64,000 nucleotides of DNA from an uncultured Anaerolineae bacterium. Its GTDB lineage: Bacteria > Chloroflexota > Anaerolineae > Aggregatilineales > Phototrophicaceae. Made by a program: the position numbers and the translations under genes. Shown one piece after another: positions 8,785 through 18,449 of this stretch; position 1 is the stretch's first letter, and the number at the start of each line of letters is the position of its first letter. Where the stretch lies: NCBI GenBank assembly GCA_937922795.1, contig CALAJK010000061.1:1-64000 (forward strand). The letters run 5' to 3'. Under the pieces are notes generated by a model that was not told where the DNA came from, ran no database searches, and was given only the letters and a program-made list of their open reading frames with translations.

Positions 8785-10128
8785 TCAACCGGCGGGCTGA
8801 GGGGATTCCTCGGGGCCGGGACTGACATGCCGTAGCGCCGCCACAAGTAGGACAGCCATGGCGATGCCGCCTACCAGGAAGGGCGCAGTCGTGCCGAAGA
8901 ACTGGAACAGCGCCCCACCCGTGATCGGGGTGATGGCATTGGCCGCCGACACCAGCGACGCGCTCACCCCTAGAATGCCGCCCACTTCGGTCGAGCTGAC
9001 GCGCTTGGTGATCAGGCTGTTGATGCTTGGCGACAGGATGCCGCCGCCGATGGTGGCCGGGACTATCGCCACGAACAGCCAGGCCAGCCCCACCCAACCC
9101 TTATTGGCCTCGCTCGGCAGCGGCACCGCGATCTCGCGCCCGCTTTCCCCGGCCGCCTCGGCCACGATGGCCGCCCGCGAGTACCAGGGGACGGCTACTT
9201 CTGGGGTGATCGAGGTGAGGATGAGGCCAATAGACAGCAGTCCCAGCCCGGCGTAGATCAGCCGGCGCTCGCCGTATTTGCGGCTCCACGGCCCGATGAA
9301 CTTGCCCTGCACCAGCACGATCAACACGCCGACGAACACGAAGACGACCGTGTTGCCCATGCCGTCCATGCCCAACCGGCTGAGGTTGAACAGCGCCAGC
9401 AGCGACTCCAGACCGCCGAATACCAACTGCTGCAGGAACATCAGCACCAGCAGCACGCCCACCCGCGGCGTCCGCACCCCTCGGATGATCTGGGCGACCA
9501 GCCCGCCGGAGCGCCCACGCTTCTGGCCGCGCTTTTCCGGCGGCAGCGTCTCCTGAAACCAGAACGCCGTCAGCAGGATGGACAGGAGCGAGAAGGCCGC
9601 CGCCACGAACGCCGGGGCGCGGTAGTCGTTGCCGCTCAATCCCAGCGCGATGAAGGCGATCACCGGCCCCAGCGTGAAGCCGATGCCGAACGCCGCCCCG
9701 ATCAGCCCCAACCCCTGGGTGCGGGTGCGTTCGGTGGTGCTGTCGGTGATGGCCGCCTGCGCCGCGACGAAGTTCGCCCCAGAGATGCCGTCGATGATGC
9801 GCGCCAGGAACACCAGCAGCAGCGTGTTCGACACGCCCAGCAGGATGAAGCCGACGAACGTGCCGACCTGGCTGATGAGCAGGATCGGCTTGCGCCCGAA
9901 GCGGTCGGACAAACCGCCGAGCAGCGGCCCGCCGATGAACTGCATGACCGGGTAGGCGGCAGCCAGCACGCCGATGAGGAAGGGGTTGGCGCCGAACTCG
10001 ACCGCGTAGTACGGCAGCAGCGGGATGATGATGGTGAGTCCGAGCAGATCCACCAGCACGATGATGAAAATCGGCAGGATGCGTTTGAAATCCAGTTTGT
10101 CTTCAGGAGCAGCAGCAACCTGGGTCAT
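8785..10128 (-). CDS. MFS transporter (TetA-like drug/H+ antiporter type)
   Basis: About 12 hydrophobic segments; PLLGGLSDRFGRKPILLISQ motif A; RIIDGISGANFVAAQAAITDSTTERTR. Confidence 0.88.
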   Translation of the reverse strand: MTQVAAAPEDKLDFKRILPIFIIVLVDLLGLTIIIPLLPYYAVEFGANPFLIGVLAAAYPVMQFIGGPLLGGLSDRFGRKPILLISQVGTFVGFILLGVSNTLLLVFLARIIDGISGANFVAAQAAITDSTTERTRTQGLGLIGAAFGIGFTLGPVIAFIALGLSGNDYRAPAFVAAAFSLLSILLTAFWFQETLPPEKRGQKRGRSGGLVAQIIRGVRTPRVGVLLVLMFLQQLVFGGLESLLALFNLSRLGMDGMGNTVVFVFVGVLIVLVQGKFIGPWSRKYGERRLIYAGLGLLSIGLILTSITPEVAVPWYSRAAIVAEAAGESGREIAVPLPSEANKGWVGLAWLFVAIVPATIGGGILSPSINSLITKRVSSTEVGGILGVSASLVSAANAITPITGGALFQFFGTTAPFLVGGIAMAVLLVAALRHVSPGPEESPQPAG

Positions 10129-10192
10129 ATCCCTTTCCTCCGGCAGTTGGACGATGCAGCCAGCGATTAATTATCTGAATCAGGTACGGCGG

Positions 10193-10774
10193 TTAGGTGG
10201 GCGCCAGCCGCCAGCCCTGGGGCAGCAGCGCCACGCCGATGACCACCAGCGCCAGCGCGATCACCACGGTGATCAGGCCGCTGCGGTAGCGTACGGCGGC
10301 GTCAGCGCCCTTCCAGCGGTTGTGCAGGTGCGAGATGGCCACGGCCACAGTCATCACGGCGGCGTGTTCCCACAGATGGCGGAAGCCGAAGCCGAAGGTG
10401 ACGCCGTAGATGATGAGCGTCGCTAACCCGACCAGCCACTGGACGCTGATGCCCGCGCTGAAGGCCAGCATCAGCCGCCCCGTCAGTGCGTCGTATGGGG
10501 CTTTCCGCGCCAGCCCCAGCGCCAGTTTGGCGATGGCCGCCAGCGTGATGAGCACCACGACCCAGCGCACCAGCGAGTGCAGGTGGCGCGCGCCGATGAA
10601 CAGCGCCGTCGGCTGCGAGGCGTCCGCTTCCGCTGGCGCAGGCGTTTCCGAGGCGGCCTCCGGCGTGGCCTGCGGCTCCGGCGCGGCCTCCTGGGCGGCG
10701 GCCAGTCCGGCCAGCAGCAGGGCGGCCGCTGCCAGCGCGATCAGCAGCGGTCGAGTCAGTGAACGGATAGACAT
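10193..10774 (-). CDS. Cytochrome b-like small four-TM membrane protein
   Basis: After the signal/TM and Pro/Ala linker: RHLHSLVRWVVVLITL...FRHLWEHAAVMTVAVAISHLHNRWK, resembling a bacterial 'cytochrome B'-annotated family with conserved His. SD GGAGGAAAGCTGACATG supports start at 10774. Confidence 0.65.
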   Translation of the reverse strand: MSIRSLTRPLLIALAAAALLLAGLAAAQEAAPEPQATPEAASETPAPAEADASQPTALFIGARHLHSLVRWVVVLITLAAIAKLALGLARKAPYDALTGRLMLAFSAGISVQWLVGLATLIIYGVTFGFGFRHLWEHAAVMTVAVAISHLHNRWKGADAAVRYRSGLITVVIALALVVIGVALLPQGWRLAPT

Positions 10775-10775
10775 G

Positions 10776-11315
10776 TCAGCTTTCCTCCTCTTCATGGTCA
10801 TGCGATTCTATGGATGTTGTGATCTGGGCGATCACGCGATCCAGCCACTCCAGTTCAGACGCCAGATGGTGGCGTAGGTGATCGATCACCCACTGCATAC
10901 TGCCGGCGTGCTCCGGGATGCGCGCCGCCGCTTCCAGGTCGGCGGCCAACTGCGCCCGCCGCCGCAGCAGGCAATCGCGCGCTTCGGCCGGGGGCAGGGC
11001 GTCCAAGAACGCCAGCCCGATGTCGCCGGCGAAACGCGCCGGCTCGTGCGCGGCCAAGTTGGCGCGCAGCAGCCGCTGGAAAGCCGCCTCGCCGGCCGGC
11101 GTGAGCTGGTAGACGCGGCGCGGGGGGCGGTTGCCCTCCTGACTTTCGGTCTCAACCATCCAGCCGGCTTCAGCCATGCGATCCAGCAGGAAGTAGGCGG
11201 TGGATTTCTTCAAGTTCACACATGAAGCGAGGTTCTGGTTGATGAACTCATGAAGCTGGTAGCCGTGCATCTCCTGGCGGCGCAGCAGCCCCAGCAGCAG
11301 CAGTTCGCGATCCAT
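10776..11315 (-). CDS. PadR family transcriptional regulator
   Basis: LLLLGLLRRQEMHGYQLHEFINQNL...KKSTAYFLLDRMAEAGWMVE...PRRVYQLTPAGEAAF. Confidence 0.88.
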   Translation of the reverse strand: MDRELLLLGLLRRQEMHGYQLHEFINQNLASCVNLKKSTAYFLLDRMAEAGWMVETESQEGNRPPRRVYQLTPAGEAAFQRLLRANLAAHEPARFAGDIGLAFLDALPPAEARDCLLRRRAQLAADLEAAARIPEHAGSMQWVIDHLRHHLASELEWLDRVIAQITTSIESHDHEEEES

Positions 11316-11340
11316 CGCTCACACACCTTTTGATCCTGAC

Positions 11341-11356
11341 TAGTCAATATTGACTA
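11341..11356. promoter_or_regulatory. Perfect 16-bp palindrome TAGTCAATATTGACTA, probable PadR operator
   Basis: Palindrome read directly in the AT-rich promoter region immediately upstream of the PadR gene starting at 11315. Confidence 0.7.
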
Positions 11357-11521
11357 ATCAAAATCGATTATAGACGCCGCTGGACGCGAGTCAAGGGTGT
11401 CGTCGGGCAGCTCCCACATCGGCTTTTTTCAGCAGGCGCAAACAGCGGCGGCGCATGAATCTTAACCTTTATGCTGTATAGTGGGTATATCCGTTGGGAA
11501 AGGACTGCGACGAGGAGATAT

Positions 11522-12928
11522 ATGCTGAGAGTCAAAAGGCTAGCGACGAGTGTGACGATCATAGGGGTGTTGGGGGCGCTGGGGCTGACGCTGCCGATGC
11601 AGCGCCTCACCGCTCAGACCGGCGTCGACGCGACCGCCGTCCAGCAAACGCTCGACGCCAGCGTCCACGCCTTGTTCACCCAGACGGCCCAGGCGGGCGC
11701 TGCCACGCCCAACTACACGCAGACGGTGGAAGCGCTGTTCGGCGCGGCCCTCACCACCACCGCGCAGGCCGCGCCGCCGCGGCAGCCTGCGCCGCTCGAC
11801 CTGGATGCGCTGACCGTGGTCGAAACCCGCGCCTTCGATCTGTACTCCGGCCCGGCGCGCACTAGCAGCTATCTGGCGCCGTCCGGCGAGCGCTTCGCCC
11901 ACTTCAACGACCGCCAGCAGATCTGCATCTACAGCGTCATGGACCGATCCGCGTCCCCGACCTGTACGGCTCTGCCCCGACCCTTCAACTACGATCCAAA
12001 CTCCCCACGCTGGTCGCCAGACGGACGCTACCTAGCTTTCATTGATGATCAACCGCTCCAATATGTGAGAGACTCTGATATCTGGCTGCTGGATACCCAG
12101 ACCGGCAGCCTGACCAACTTGACCGACGACGGCGCATACCTCTGGGATTGGCTCGAGCCTGTGCCAGAAGGCGAGCGCGCTGGGGTGGTGGATGTCGCGC
12201 CGCGCTTCTCGGCGGACAGCCAAAATGTGTGGTTTGTGCGTTACGAGACACAGGGCGGACGTTTGCTGGGCACGCTCTACAGCGTCAGCGTGGATGGCGA
12301 CGCGCCGGTCGCTCGGCACGTCTTAGTCGATGATGCGCGTGAAGACGGCTTCGTCAGCGTGATGGACTTAGCGCCGGATGGTCAGACGCTGGTCTTCAAC
12401 CAACTCCGGTTAGGGGTTGGTAGGGACTCGGTGAACCTGCTGAACCTGGCCACCGGCGAGACGCGCCGGCTGTACGAGCTGGACCGCGACCGCGAGGGGG
12501 CAGTCGCCGCCCTTGATTTTGCGCCGACGGGCGACGCCATACTGGTTCAGAACAGCACAGTATTGTATCCTGACATTCTCACCAGAGATGATTTGACGCT
12601 CTGGCGGGTGGTCACGCTGGACGGCCGCAGGCAGCCAGGGCCTGTGCCGCCCGCGCCGAATTCGGCGGTGATCGGCGCCGGCTGGTCGCCGGACGGCGCG
12701 GGACTGGCCTATCTGGTAGTGGCTGATATGCCGGAACACAACGGACTGTATATAGGCGCGCCTGGCCAGGCAGGGCGCCTGCTGCTGGCCGCAACTGAAG
12801 ACCAAAGGTTTCTGACGCCGACCAGCACTTTTTACGATCGGCTCGACTGGGGCGCGAACGGCGTGGTGCTGGTCGCAGTGCGCAGCGGCGCGCCCACGAT
12901 AGCCGTGCGCCTGGGGACAGGGCAGTAA
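11522..12928 (+). CDS. Secreted TolB/WD40-like beta-propeller protein
   Basis: Signal peptide-like N-terminus; repeated propeller signatures SPRWSPDGRYLAFIDD, APDGQTLVFNQ, APTGDAILVQN, GAGWSPDGAGLAYLV. Confidence 0.75.
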   Translation: MLRVKRLATSVTIIGVLGALGLTLPMQRLTAQTGVDATAVQQTLDASVHALFTQTAQAGAATPNYTQTVEALFGAALTTTAQAAPPRQPAPLDLDALTVVETRAFDLYSGPARTSSYLAPSGERFAHFNDRQQICIYSVMDRSASPTCTALPRPFNYDPNSPRWSPDGRYLAFIDDQPLQYVRDSDIWLLDTQTGSLTNLTDDGAYLWDWLEPVPEGERAGVVDVAPRFSADSQNVWFVRYETQGGRLLGTLYSVSVDGDAPVARHVLVDDAREDGFVSVMDLAPDGQTLVFNQLRLGVGRDSVNLLNLATGETRRLYELDRDREGAVAALDFAPTGDAILVQNSTVLYPDILTRDDLTLWRVVTLDGRRQPGPVPPAPNSAVIGAGWSPDGAGLAYLVVADMPEHNGLYIGAPGQAGRLLLAATEDQRFLTPTSTFYDRLDWGANGVVLVAVRSGAPTIAVRLGTGQ

Positions 12929-12945
12929 GCCCGCTGGGGCGGCAA

Positions 12946-12973
12946 AGGGCGGATGCGCGCTGGCGTCCGCCCT
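12946..12973 (+). terminator. Stem-loop after beta-propeller gene
   Basis: AGGGCGGA-N12-TCCGCCCT perfect 8-bp stem 17 nt after the stop codon; no U tract. Confidence 0.5.
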
Positions 12974-13067
12974 GCGCCGTCAACAAGATGAGCGCTGTAT
13001 AAAAAAAGCGGGCGGCGCGGGCGGCGTCTGGGTTATATATAAGTAGTGACTAACGCTGAGGTAATCC

Positions 13068-13751
13068 ATGCAGCCTAAGACGCAGCAGCCCGCCTGGCGC
13101 GGGCTGGCCGCCGGCTTGGCCGGCTTCATCATCATCACTGTCGCGCTCACCGTGCTGCTTAACCGGGTGGGTGCTGAAGAACTGCAAGCGTTCATCGTTA
13201 GCGCTGGTCCGGCAGCGCCGCTGCTGTACATCCTATCGCGGATGATCGGGTTCGTGGTCGCGCCGCTCAGTACTGGGGCGATACAGTTCGCCGCCGGCGC
13301 GCTGTTCGGCCTCGTGCCAGGGGTGATCTACTCGCTCATCGGGGAGCTCATCGGCGGCAGCATCAACTTCTGGATCGCCCGACGGCTGGGGCGGCCAGTT
13401 GTCAAACGGCTGGCCGGCGATGAAGGCATGGCGCGGATCGAGCATTTCTACCACCAGGCGGGCGATGTATGGGCGCTGGTGTACGCGCGGTTCTTTCTGT
13501 TCGCCGCCTATGATTTCCTGAGCTACGCGGCCGGGCTGACGCCGCTGCCTTACCGACAGTATGCGCTGGTCACGGTCGTGGCCGGCATCGTGCCGACGTT
13601 CGCGGCGGTCTGGCTGGGGAGCAGGCTCACCGGCAGCGCCGGCCAGCTCTTGGGCTTCTATGCGGCGCTGGCCGTCATCTCGCTGGTCGCGTTCCTGGGC
13701 TTCCGCCTGCTGCGCCGCCGGACGCAGTCCACGGAGGGCTCAGCGGACTGA
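13068..13751 (+). CDS. TVP38/TMEM64 (VTT/DedA-like) family membrane protein
   Basis: APLSTGAIQFAAGALFGLVPGVIYSLIGELIGGSINFWIARRLGRPVVKRL and ARFFLFAAYDFLSYAAGLTPLPYRQY. Confidence 0.85.
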   Translation: MQPKTQQPAWRGLAAGLAGFIIITVALTVLLNRVGAEELQAFIVSAGPAAPLLYILSRMIGFVVAPLSTGAIQFAAGALFGLVPGVIYSLIGELIGGSINFWIARRLGRPVVKRLAGDEGMARIEHFYHQAGDVWALVYARFFLFAAYDFLSYAAGLTPLPYRQYALVTVVAGIVPTFAAVWLGSRLTGSAGQLLGFYAALAVISLVAFLGFRLLRRRTQSTEGSAD

Positions 13752-13754
13752 AGC

Positions 13755-14330
13755 TCACGGCGCATCGCCGCGCTCCAGCCACTCCCGCGCCAGCATGCCG
13801 TACAGGTACACATCGTGCCGCTGGCCGTCGCGCTGCAGCGCCTCGCGGAAAACGCCCTCGCGCTGGAAGCCCAGTTTCTCATAGAGGGCGATAGCCGGTT
13901 CGTTGTAGGCGAACACGGTGAGCTGCAGGCGGTACAGGTTCAGCTCGTTGAAGGCATAGTCCAGCGCCAGCCGCAGCGCCTCAGTCCCATAGCCGCGCCC
14001 GCGGTGGCGCGCCTCGCCGATGCCGAGCGCCACCCAGCCGGTGCGGTGCGTCCAGGCGATCTCGCCCAACTCGACGAAACCGATCAGCTCGCCGGTGGCG
14101 ACCAGCCGGATGCCGAACAGATAATCTTCGCGCCCCCGGCTGTGTTCGCGCATCCAGTCTAGCACCTGCTGTTCGCTGCGGGGAAACGCGGGGTCGGCAT
14201 CCAGGTGGCGCAGGTAGTCCACATCCAGCCCCCAGGCGGCGATCGTCGCCGCGTCCGCCTGGGCCAGCGGCGTCAGATGGACTCGGTCGCCGTGCAGCAG
14301 ATGGGCGTACAGCACGATGTCAAGCCTCAT
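13755..14330 (-). CDS. GNAT family N-acetyltransferase (RimJ/RimL-like)
   Basis: LTPLAQADAATIAAW, IGFVELGEIAWTHRTGWVALGIGEARHRGRGYGTEALRLALDYAFNELNLYRLQLTVFAYNEPAIALYEKLGFQREG. Confidence 0.92.
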   Translation of the reverse strand: MRLDIVLYAHLLHGDRVHLTPLAQADAATIAAWGLDVDYLRHLDADPAFPRSEQQVLDWMREHSRGREDYLFGIRLVATGELIGFVELGEIAWTHRTGWVALGIGEARHRGRGYGTEALRLALDYAFNELNLYRLQLTVFAYNEPAIALYEKLGFQREGVFREALQRDGQRHDVYLYGMLAREWLERGDAP

Positions 14331-14368
14331 GCGCCGGACGGTCTACTGCCCTAGGCCAAGCGCGCATC

Positions 14369-15370
14369 TCAACGCCGCCGTTTCCAAGCCGTCAGCAGTT
14401 CGGCTTCGCGGTCGAGCGTCATGCCGGCGCGCAGCCGCAGCGGATCGTCGGCCACGGCGTCGCCGCGGCTGGCGTTCCAGGCTAGGGTATCGTACAGCGT
14501 ATCTTCCAGCGCCCGGAACGCCAGCCCTTCGGCCAGCGCTTTGCGGATCTGGATCGCCTGAATGCCGTTGTAAGCTGCCGGAACCCACAGCGGCAACTCG
14601 GTGAACGGCGTGACGCCCTGTTCCAGCAGGAAATCATCGTCCACCCAGGTGAAGGCCGCATCGGACTCGGTGACGGCGCGGCACACCTCCAGCAGCCGTC
14701 CTATCGTCAGCCGATAGTTGGGGCCGGCGGCGTTGTATACGCCCGCGCGCCGCGCCTCGGCCATGCGGAGGATCCATGCGGCCAGGTCGCGGGCGTCAAT
14801 GAACTGCACCTGCCGGTCCGGGCTGCCCGGCGCCAGGACTTCGCCGCCCAGCGCCACGCGCACCGGCCAGTAGGTGAAGCGGTCGGTCGTGTCCCAGGGG
14901 CCGACGATCAGCCCGGCGCGCACGTGCAGCACGCGCCCCGGCAGCATGTGCTCCAGCGCCTGCTCGCACAGAGCTTTCAACGCGCCGTAGGTCGAGCCCG
15001 TCACACGTTCGGTGTCCTCGGTCAGCGTCGCGACTGGCGACTCCTCATCCAGTCCCATGATGGTGGTATCGGAGTAGACGGAGATGCTGGAGATGAACGT
15101 ATAGTGTTCGATCGCGTCCGCCAGCAGGCGCGCTGTCGCCACCACCTGGCGCGGCACGTAGGCGCTGGTATCGATCACGGCGTCCCAGCGCCGCCCCGCC
15201 AGCGCCGACAGATCGCCGTCGCGGTCGCCGCGCAGCCGTTCGAGCTGAGGGAACAGCTTCGGGTCGCTGATCCCCCGGTTGAACAGCGTCACCTCGTGGC
15301 CGCGTTCGAGCGCGGCGGCGACCACATGCCGGCCTAAGAAGCGCGTCCCGCCCAGGATGAGAAGTTTCAC
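14369..15370 (-). CDS. NAD-dependent epimerase/dehydratase (extended SDR)
   Basis: MKLLILGGTRFLGRHVVAAALERGHEVTLFNRG Rossmann motif; STYGALKALCE (YxxxK). Confidence 0.88.
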   Translation of the reverse strand: MKLLILGGTRFLGRHVVAAALERGHEVTLFNRGISDPKLFPQLERLRGDRDGDLSALAGRRWDAVIDTSAYVPRQVVATARLLADAIEHYTFISSISVYSDTTIMGLDEESPVATLTEDTERVTGSTYGALKALCEQALEHMLPGRVLHVRAGLIVGPWDTTDRFTYWPVRVALGGEVLAPGSPDRQVQFIDARDLAAWILRMAEARRAGVYNAAGPNYRLTIGRLLEVCRAVTESDAAFTWVDDDFLLEQGVTPFTELPLWVPAAYNGIQAIQIRKALAEGLAFRALEDTLYDTLAWNASRGDAVADDPLRLRAGMTLDREAELLTAWKRRR

Positions 15371-15496
15371 GGCTTATTTCCATTCACGACTCGGCCAGGC
15401 CTGGTAAAAGAGCGATTATAGCCCGCGTTAGCCGATCTGTCATACGCCGTGGAAGGCAGGCGCGTCGCGGCTGCCCTCATGCCGGCGATCAGGCTG

Positions 15497-16054
15497 CTAC
15501 GCCTCAGAGTCATCAGGCGGGGCGGCGAACGTTAGGCCGGGATGCTTGAACGGGATGAGCGCTAGGGTGACGGCGTGGGCGTAGTAGGCGGTGCGATCGA
15601 TGGCGTCGGCGGTGAGGATGCCTACCGCGCCGTTGGCCTGTTTGGAGTTGGAGCGCCCGAACACCCGGTCGTCGGCCTCGCCCAGCTCCACCCCCTGGCG
15701 CACCAGCGCCGCGATGGCCGCCGGCAGGCTGAAAGTGGCGGTGCGGCTGCGCCCGAAACCGGACGCCGACAGCGCCACTACCCAGGCGAAGGTCAACAGC
15801 TCGCCGTCGAAGTCCTGCACGCCGCCCTCGATGCCCAGCCAGTAGTCAGCGTCGGGGCGGGCGCGCCGGGCCTGGCGGGCGCGGTTGAGCGCGCCCCGAT
15901 AGGTTTCGTAGTCGGACATCGGCTGGTCACTGACGCCGGAGGCCACGGCCGCGCCTTCGACGCGGCAGAGGACGTCTGGGAATAGGGCGGCGAAACCCCG
16001 ACGGGCGGCCTCGATCTTGACCGGGTTGGTGGAAGCGACGACGATCGTGATCAT
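15497..16054 (-). CDS. yjjX: Inosine/xanthosine triphosphatase (YjjX/NTPase family, DUF84)
   Basis: MITIVVASTNPVKIEAARRGF, ASGVSDQPMSDYETYRGALNRA, YWLGIEGGVQDFDGELLTFAW, GRSNSKQANGAVGILT. Confidence 0.88.
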   Translation of the reverse strand: MITIVVASTNPVKIEAARRGFAALFPDVLCRVEGAAVASGVSDQPMSDYETYRGALNRARQARRARPDADYWLGIEGGVQDFDGELLTFAWVVALSASGFGRSRTATFSLPAAIAALVRQGVELGEADDRVFGRSNSKQANGAVGILTADAIDRTAYYAHAVTLALIPFKHPGLTFAAPPDDSEA

Positions 16055-16779
16055 CTGGCCAGCGTCAGCAGTTTCACGACGGCGAACAAGCCAAAAGCGG
16101 CGTGGGTGACGATGGCGGCGCGGGTGGAGCCGGTGTGAAGCCGCACCGCGCCGAAGATCAGCCCGCCGACAAACGGCAGCAGCAGGCCGTACCACAGGCC
16201 GTCAAAGTCGGACGTCAGCGGCGGATAGGCCAGCAGATGGAACACGGCGTAGGCCAGCGCCGCCGTCACGTAGCCCGGCCACGGCCCAACCGCGGCGCGC
16301 AGCGCCGGCAGGATCACGCCGCGAAAGACCAGCTCATCAGCGACCGGCAGCGCGACCGCCATGAAGATCAGCGCCATCACCAGGCTGAAGACCTCTAACG
16401 GCTGGCGATACAAGCTGAGCAGTTCGGGATCGGGTAGGAACTGCGAAGCAGCCCGCAGGCTGATGACGTCCAGCGTCAGCGCCAGCGCCAGGCCGACCAG
16501 CAGCAGCAGGAACAGCGGCGCGTTCAGCTCGCCGAGCCGCAGCGCGCTGCGTTCCGCTGGCGTGCGGCGGGTGAACCACACGAAGACAGCCGCCAGCGCC
16601 GCCCCCAGCGTCCAGCCGGCCAGCACCACCCACTGCGCATTGGCAAACAGGAGCTGGGCGACAGTCGAGCCCAGGACGAGCGCCGCGAACGCCGCCACCA
16701 GCGTGCTGAGCGCCGCGCCCATGCCCCACGGCGGGGCGGCCTGCGGCGCACTGATGCGAGCCAGCAATCGACGGAACAT
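16051..16779 (-). CDS. CPBP family intramembrane glutamic endopeptidase
   Basis: ALPVADELVFRGVILPALRA (ExxxR-like), LAYAVFHLLAYPP, FGAVRLHTGSTRAAIVTHAAFGL. Confidence 0.88.
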   Translation of the reverse strand: MFRRLLARISAPQAAPPWGMGAALSTLVAAFAALVLGSTVAQLLFANAQWVVLAGWTLGAALAAVFVWFTRRTPAERSALRLGELNAPLFLLLLVGLALALTLDVISLRAASQFLPDPELLSLYRQPLEVFSLVMALIFMAVALPVADELVFRGVILPALRAAVGPWPGYVTAALAYAVFHLLAYPPLTSDFDGLWYGLLLPFVGGLIFGAVRLHTGSTRAAIVTHAAFGLFAVVKLLTLAR

Positions 16780-16867
16780 GACAGCCTCCTGTGTACAGCG
16801 CTGCCGCCAGGCTTGAGCGTGCGTCGGGCAGCGCTGGGATTATAGCGTAGATCGCCGCGCCGGCTGC

Positions 16868-17437
16868 TCAGCCGCGGCCGTTGGTGGCGCGCCGCTCCAG
16901 CAGCACGTAGGCCAAAATCCGCGCCGCGTTCCAGGCATCGTCGCCGCCGCGGTGGTGTGCCCCTTCCAGCGGCAGCGCCAGATGCGCCAGCGCTTGTTCT
17001 AGGCTTAAGTCATGCGGCAGCACCTGCACTAGGGTGAACAGCGTCTTGATGTTGAGATGGCTGGCGCTGAACGGATACTCGACCGCCTGCGCCCGGCATT
17101 GGGCTTCGAACTGTTTGCGGTCGTAGTCGCCATAGCTGGCCCAGACGCGGCGGTGCGTCTGGTACTCGCGGCGCAGCAGGGCGCAGGCCGCGGCGAACGG
17201 CAGGCCGCCGTCTACCTGTTCCTGCGTCAGACCGGTGAGTTCGGTGCAGAATGGGCTGACCGTCGAACGCTCCGGGCGGACGAGCAGGCTGCGCTTCTCC
17301 AGGCGCTCGCCGGTGGCGGCGTCCAGGCGGCACAGGCCGATCTCGATGATGTCGATCTCCTGGCCGGGCGGCGGCAGCTTCGGCCAGCAGGTGCATTCGA
17401 TATCGACGACGATGATCTGATCGTACTTGCGGGTCAC
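16868..17437 (-). CDS. DEDDh 3'-5' exonuclease, ERI-1/KapD-like
   Basis: IIVVDIECTCWPKLPPPGQEIDIIEIGLC (ExoI), ASYGDYDRKQFEAQC (ExoII), AHHRGGDDAWNAARI (ExoIII). Confidence 0.88.
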   Translation of the reverse strand: MTRKYDQIIVVDIECTCWPKLPPPGQEIDIIEIGLCRLDAATGERLEKRSLLVRPERSTVSPFCTELTGLTQEQVDGGLPFAAACALLRREYQTHRRVWASYGDYDRKQFEAQCRAQAVEYPFSASHLNIKTLFTLVQVLPHDLSLEQALAHLALPLEGAHHRGGDDAWNAARILAYVLLERRATNGRG

Positions 17438-17441
17438 GCGG

Positions 17442-18449
17442 TCACAACGTCACGATCTTATTGGCGACGCGCAGCGCCTTCGGGAACACCGGCATGAAGT
17501 CCATCAGGTCGTGGTAGCGGCCGCTGCCGTGCTCGTTCAAGTAGCGCCGCAGCACGCTGATCATGCCGGGCAGGCTGTGCATGCCTTTGAGCTTGCGTTC
17601 CATCAACACGTAAGCCTTGGCCTCGGCCTTGCTGACGTGTTCCTCCAGAAAGATGGCCACCGCCGCCGATACGAACAGGCTGGTGAACTGCTCCTGCCAG
17701 CTCGGAAACTGGGCGCGGAACTGGTCGCTGACCGGCAGCGGCGTGGCGGCCACTGGGGCCAGCGCATCGGCATGGGTGCGCAAGAAGGCCAGCATCAGCA
17801 GTCGGCCGTACTGGGTCAGCGCGGCGCGGTAGATGTGCGCCGCGTCCTCATCGAACGGCCAGGGGGGGCTGTCGCCCCAGGCCAGGCGGGGTGGCGCGAT
17901 GCACACCAGCTCGTCTCCTACCCGGATGCCGACCTCACGGTTGGTCGGGAACGAGATGTTGGGGAAGAAGACCAGCGTCTCAACCACCGGGCCTACGAAC
18001 GGCGCTAAAAACCGTTTGAGGCTGACGCTGCGGAACATTTTCTGGGCTTCCAGCACGCTGCTGTGCCAGTGGTGCTCTTCGTCCTGCCACCATCGTTCCA
18101 AGCCGCTGCGCTGGTAGAAGTCGCGCAGGTGGTCGTTCCAGCGCGGCGGGGCCCAGGCCGGCAGCGCCTCGATCTCCAAATCTGGCCAGCGCATCCGCAT
18201 GACCAGCGCGAACATCGCTTCTAGCGGCGCGCCCTGGTCGAGCAGCGCCTGAAACCCCTGGACGGCCTCGTGCCCGCGCAGCGGCTCCAAAAACCTGCGG
18301 GTGGCGCGGCTGTGGGCGTGCGTGCCGTGCGGTTGGTGCTCTTGAGCTTTGTCCGGCCAGTCGGTCAGCGCCAGCACCGCTGACGCCAGCCGAATGCGGT
18401 CGTCTGTGCGTACCATGACGTCCTGTTGTTCGCTCATGCGCTGCACCAC
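17442..18449 (-). CDS. Hypothetical protein, possibly DUF4932-like
   Basis: Long ORF in a minus-strand operon-like run; no motif I can assign with confidence. Confidence 0.6.
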   Translation of the reverse strand: MVQRMSEQQDVMVRTDDRIRLASAVLALTDWPDKAQEHQPHGTHAHSRATRRFLEPLRGHEAVQGFQALLDQGAPLEAMFALVMRMRWPDLEIEALPAWAPPRWNDHLRDFYQRSGLERWWQDEEHHWHSSVLEAQKMFRSVSLKRFLAPFVGPVVETLVFFPNISFPTNREVGIRVGDELVCIAPPRLAWGDSPPWPFDEDAAHIYRAALTQYGRLLMLAFLRTHADALAPVAATPLPVSDQFRAQFPSWQEQFTSLFVSAAVAIFLEEHVSKAEAKAYVLMERKLKGMHSLPGMISVLRRYLNEHGSGRYHDLMDFMPVFPKALRVANKIVTL

